A DNA stretch of 5,344 nucleotides from Gammaproteobacteria bacterium (lineage in GTDB: Bacteria > Pseudomonadota > Gammaproteobacteria > Steroidobacterales > Rariloculaceae), in assembly GCA_016927175.1 (NCBI GenBank), contig JAFGNC010000011.1, positions 1 through 5,344 on the forward strand, in the 5' to 3' direction. This document shows, in pieces, positions 4,957 to 5,344 of this stretch. Within the stretch, counting starts at the first letter, position 1. Each line of letters starts with the position of its first letter. Position numbers and translations under genes: made by a program. The notes below the pieces were generated by a model. It was given only the letters and a program-made list of their open reading frames with translations. It was not told the DNA's origin and did not search any database.

Positions 4957-5344
4957 GTGCCCATCCACCGCGCCGTCCTGCTGCTTGCAGCTCTCGCCGC
5001 CGCCAATGCGGCGTCGGCGTTGACGATCGAGTACGGCGAGCGGGGCGATGCGCTCGCGGCCTGCGACGCCGCCATGTACCGCGGCGAGCGCGCCGATGCC
5101 ACGCAGTGCTATCGCCGCCTGCTCGAGCAGAGCGGCGATGCGCGCATCATGGCCGAGGCGGCTCGCGCGCTCGACGACGTGCGGACGGCGAACTCCCACT
5201 TCCAGACCGCCGTCGAGCAGCACCCCGACGACCCGGCCGTGCGGACCCGCTGGGGCATGCTTTTCCTCGAGACGCATCAGAACAACGAGGCCGTGCAGCT
5301 GTTTCTCGAGGCACTCGAGCGGGACCCGGAGCACGTTGCGGCCA
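4957..5344 (+). CDS. Secreted TPR protein, N-terminal part (cut by window edge)
   Basis: The frame from GTG 4957 is open to the end of the window, giving 129 residues of a longer protein. Residues 1-21 are a signal peptide with a hydrophobic core (AVLLLAALAAA) and a likely cut after ASA. The mature part is helical. A degenerate TPR-like helix pair covers about 33-60, and a clear TPR covers about 94-127, with Trp99, Gly100, Phe103, Ala112, Phe116, Ala119 and Pro124 at consensus positions. Cys36 and Cys51 are the only cysteines in the mature parts of the exported proteins here and could form a periplasmic disulfide. It follows the caspase-like gene by 28 bp and is probably in the same operon, as a periplasmic scaffold or adaptor. 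A C-terminal enzyme domain beyond the edge cannot be excluded. Confidence 0.8.
   Translation, partial: MPIHRAVLLLAALAAANAASALTIEYGERGDALAACDAAMYRGERADATQCYRRLLEQSGDARIMAEAARALDDVRTANSHFQTAVEQHPDDPAVRTRWGMLFLETHQNNEAVQLFLEALERDPEHVAA

Overview
This is a GC-rich bacterial chromosomal window with strong G/C third-position bias. It probably comes from a Gram-negative proteobacterium: three products carry export or membrane signals suited to an inner membrane and periplasm. A GC-rich gammaproteobacterium is my best guess, but no taxonomic marker is present, so this is inference.

Layout. Bases 1-135 hold nothing I can assign. Bases 136-215 hold a compact repeat block: a 17-bp perfect inverted repeat fused to two tandem copies of a 28-bp unit. 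The last base of the block lies in the stop codon of the first gene. Two genes read leftward: a 74-residue helical protein of unknown function (1083-1307), then a secreted DUF4159 protein (215-1003). A 226-bp divergent intergenic region (1308-1533) carries a possible near-leaderless promoter with a dyad in its spacer, and a separate 46-bp nested palindrome that looks like a REP-type repeat. Rightward from 1534 runs a tight gene set: a 746-residue membrane protein with a von Willebrand A (VWA) domain followed by a glutamine-amidotransferase-like domain (1534-3774); a secreted caspase/C13-like protein with no cysteine, an EF-hand-like loop, a coiled coil and a tandem-repeat tail (3771-4928); and a secreted TPR protein cut by the window edge (4957-5344). 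The first two rightward genes overlap by 4 bp and the third follows after 28 bp.

How they may work together. DUF4159 proteins and VWA/amidotransferase-like membrane proteins are, from general knowledge, often found near MoxR-type AAA ATPases, DUF58 proteins and Bat-type VWA proteins, in poorly characterised envelope clusters. Here the MoxR and DUF58 partners are not in view. All three folds that could host a cysteine nucleophile (DUF4159, the amidotransferase-like domain, the caspase/C13-like domain) lack cysteine in their mature parts. The locus therefore looks more like a periplasmic binding or scaffolding module, with a metal-binding VWA, a Ca-loop pseudoprotease and a TPR adaptor, than a set of enzymes. 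That functional reading is inference.
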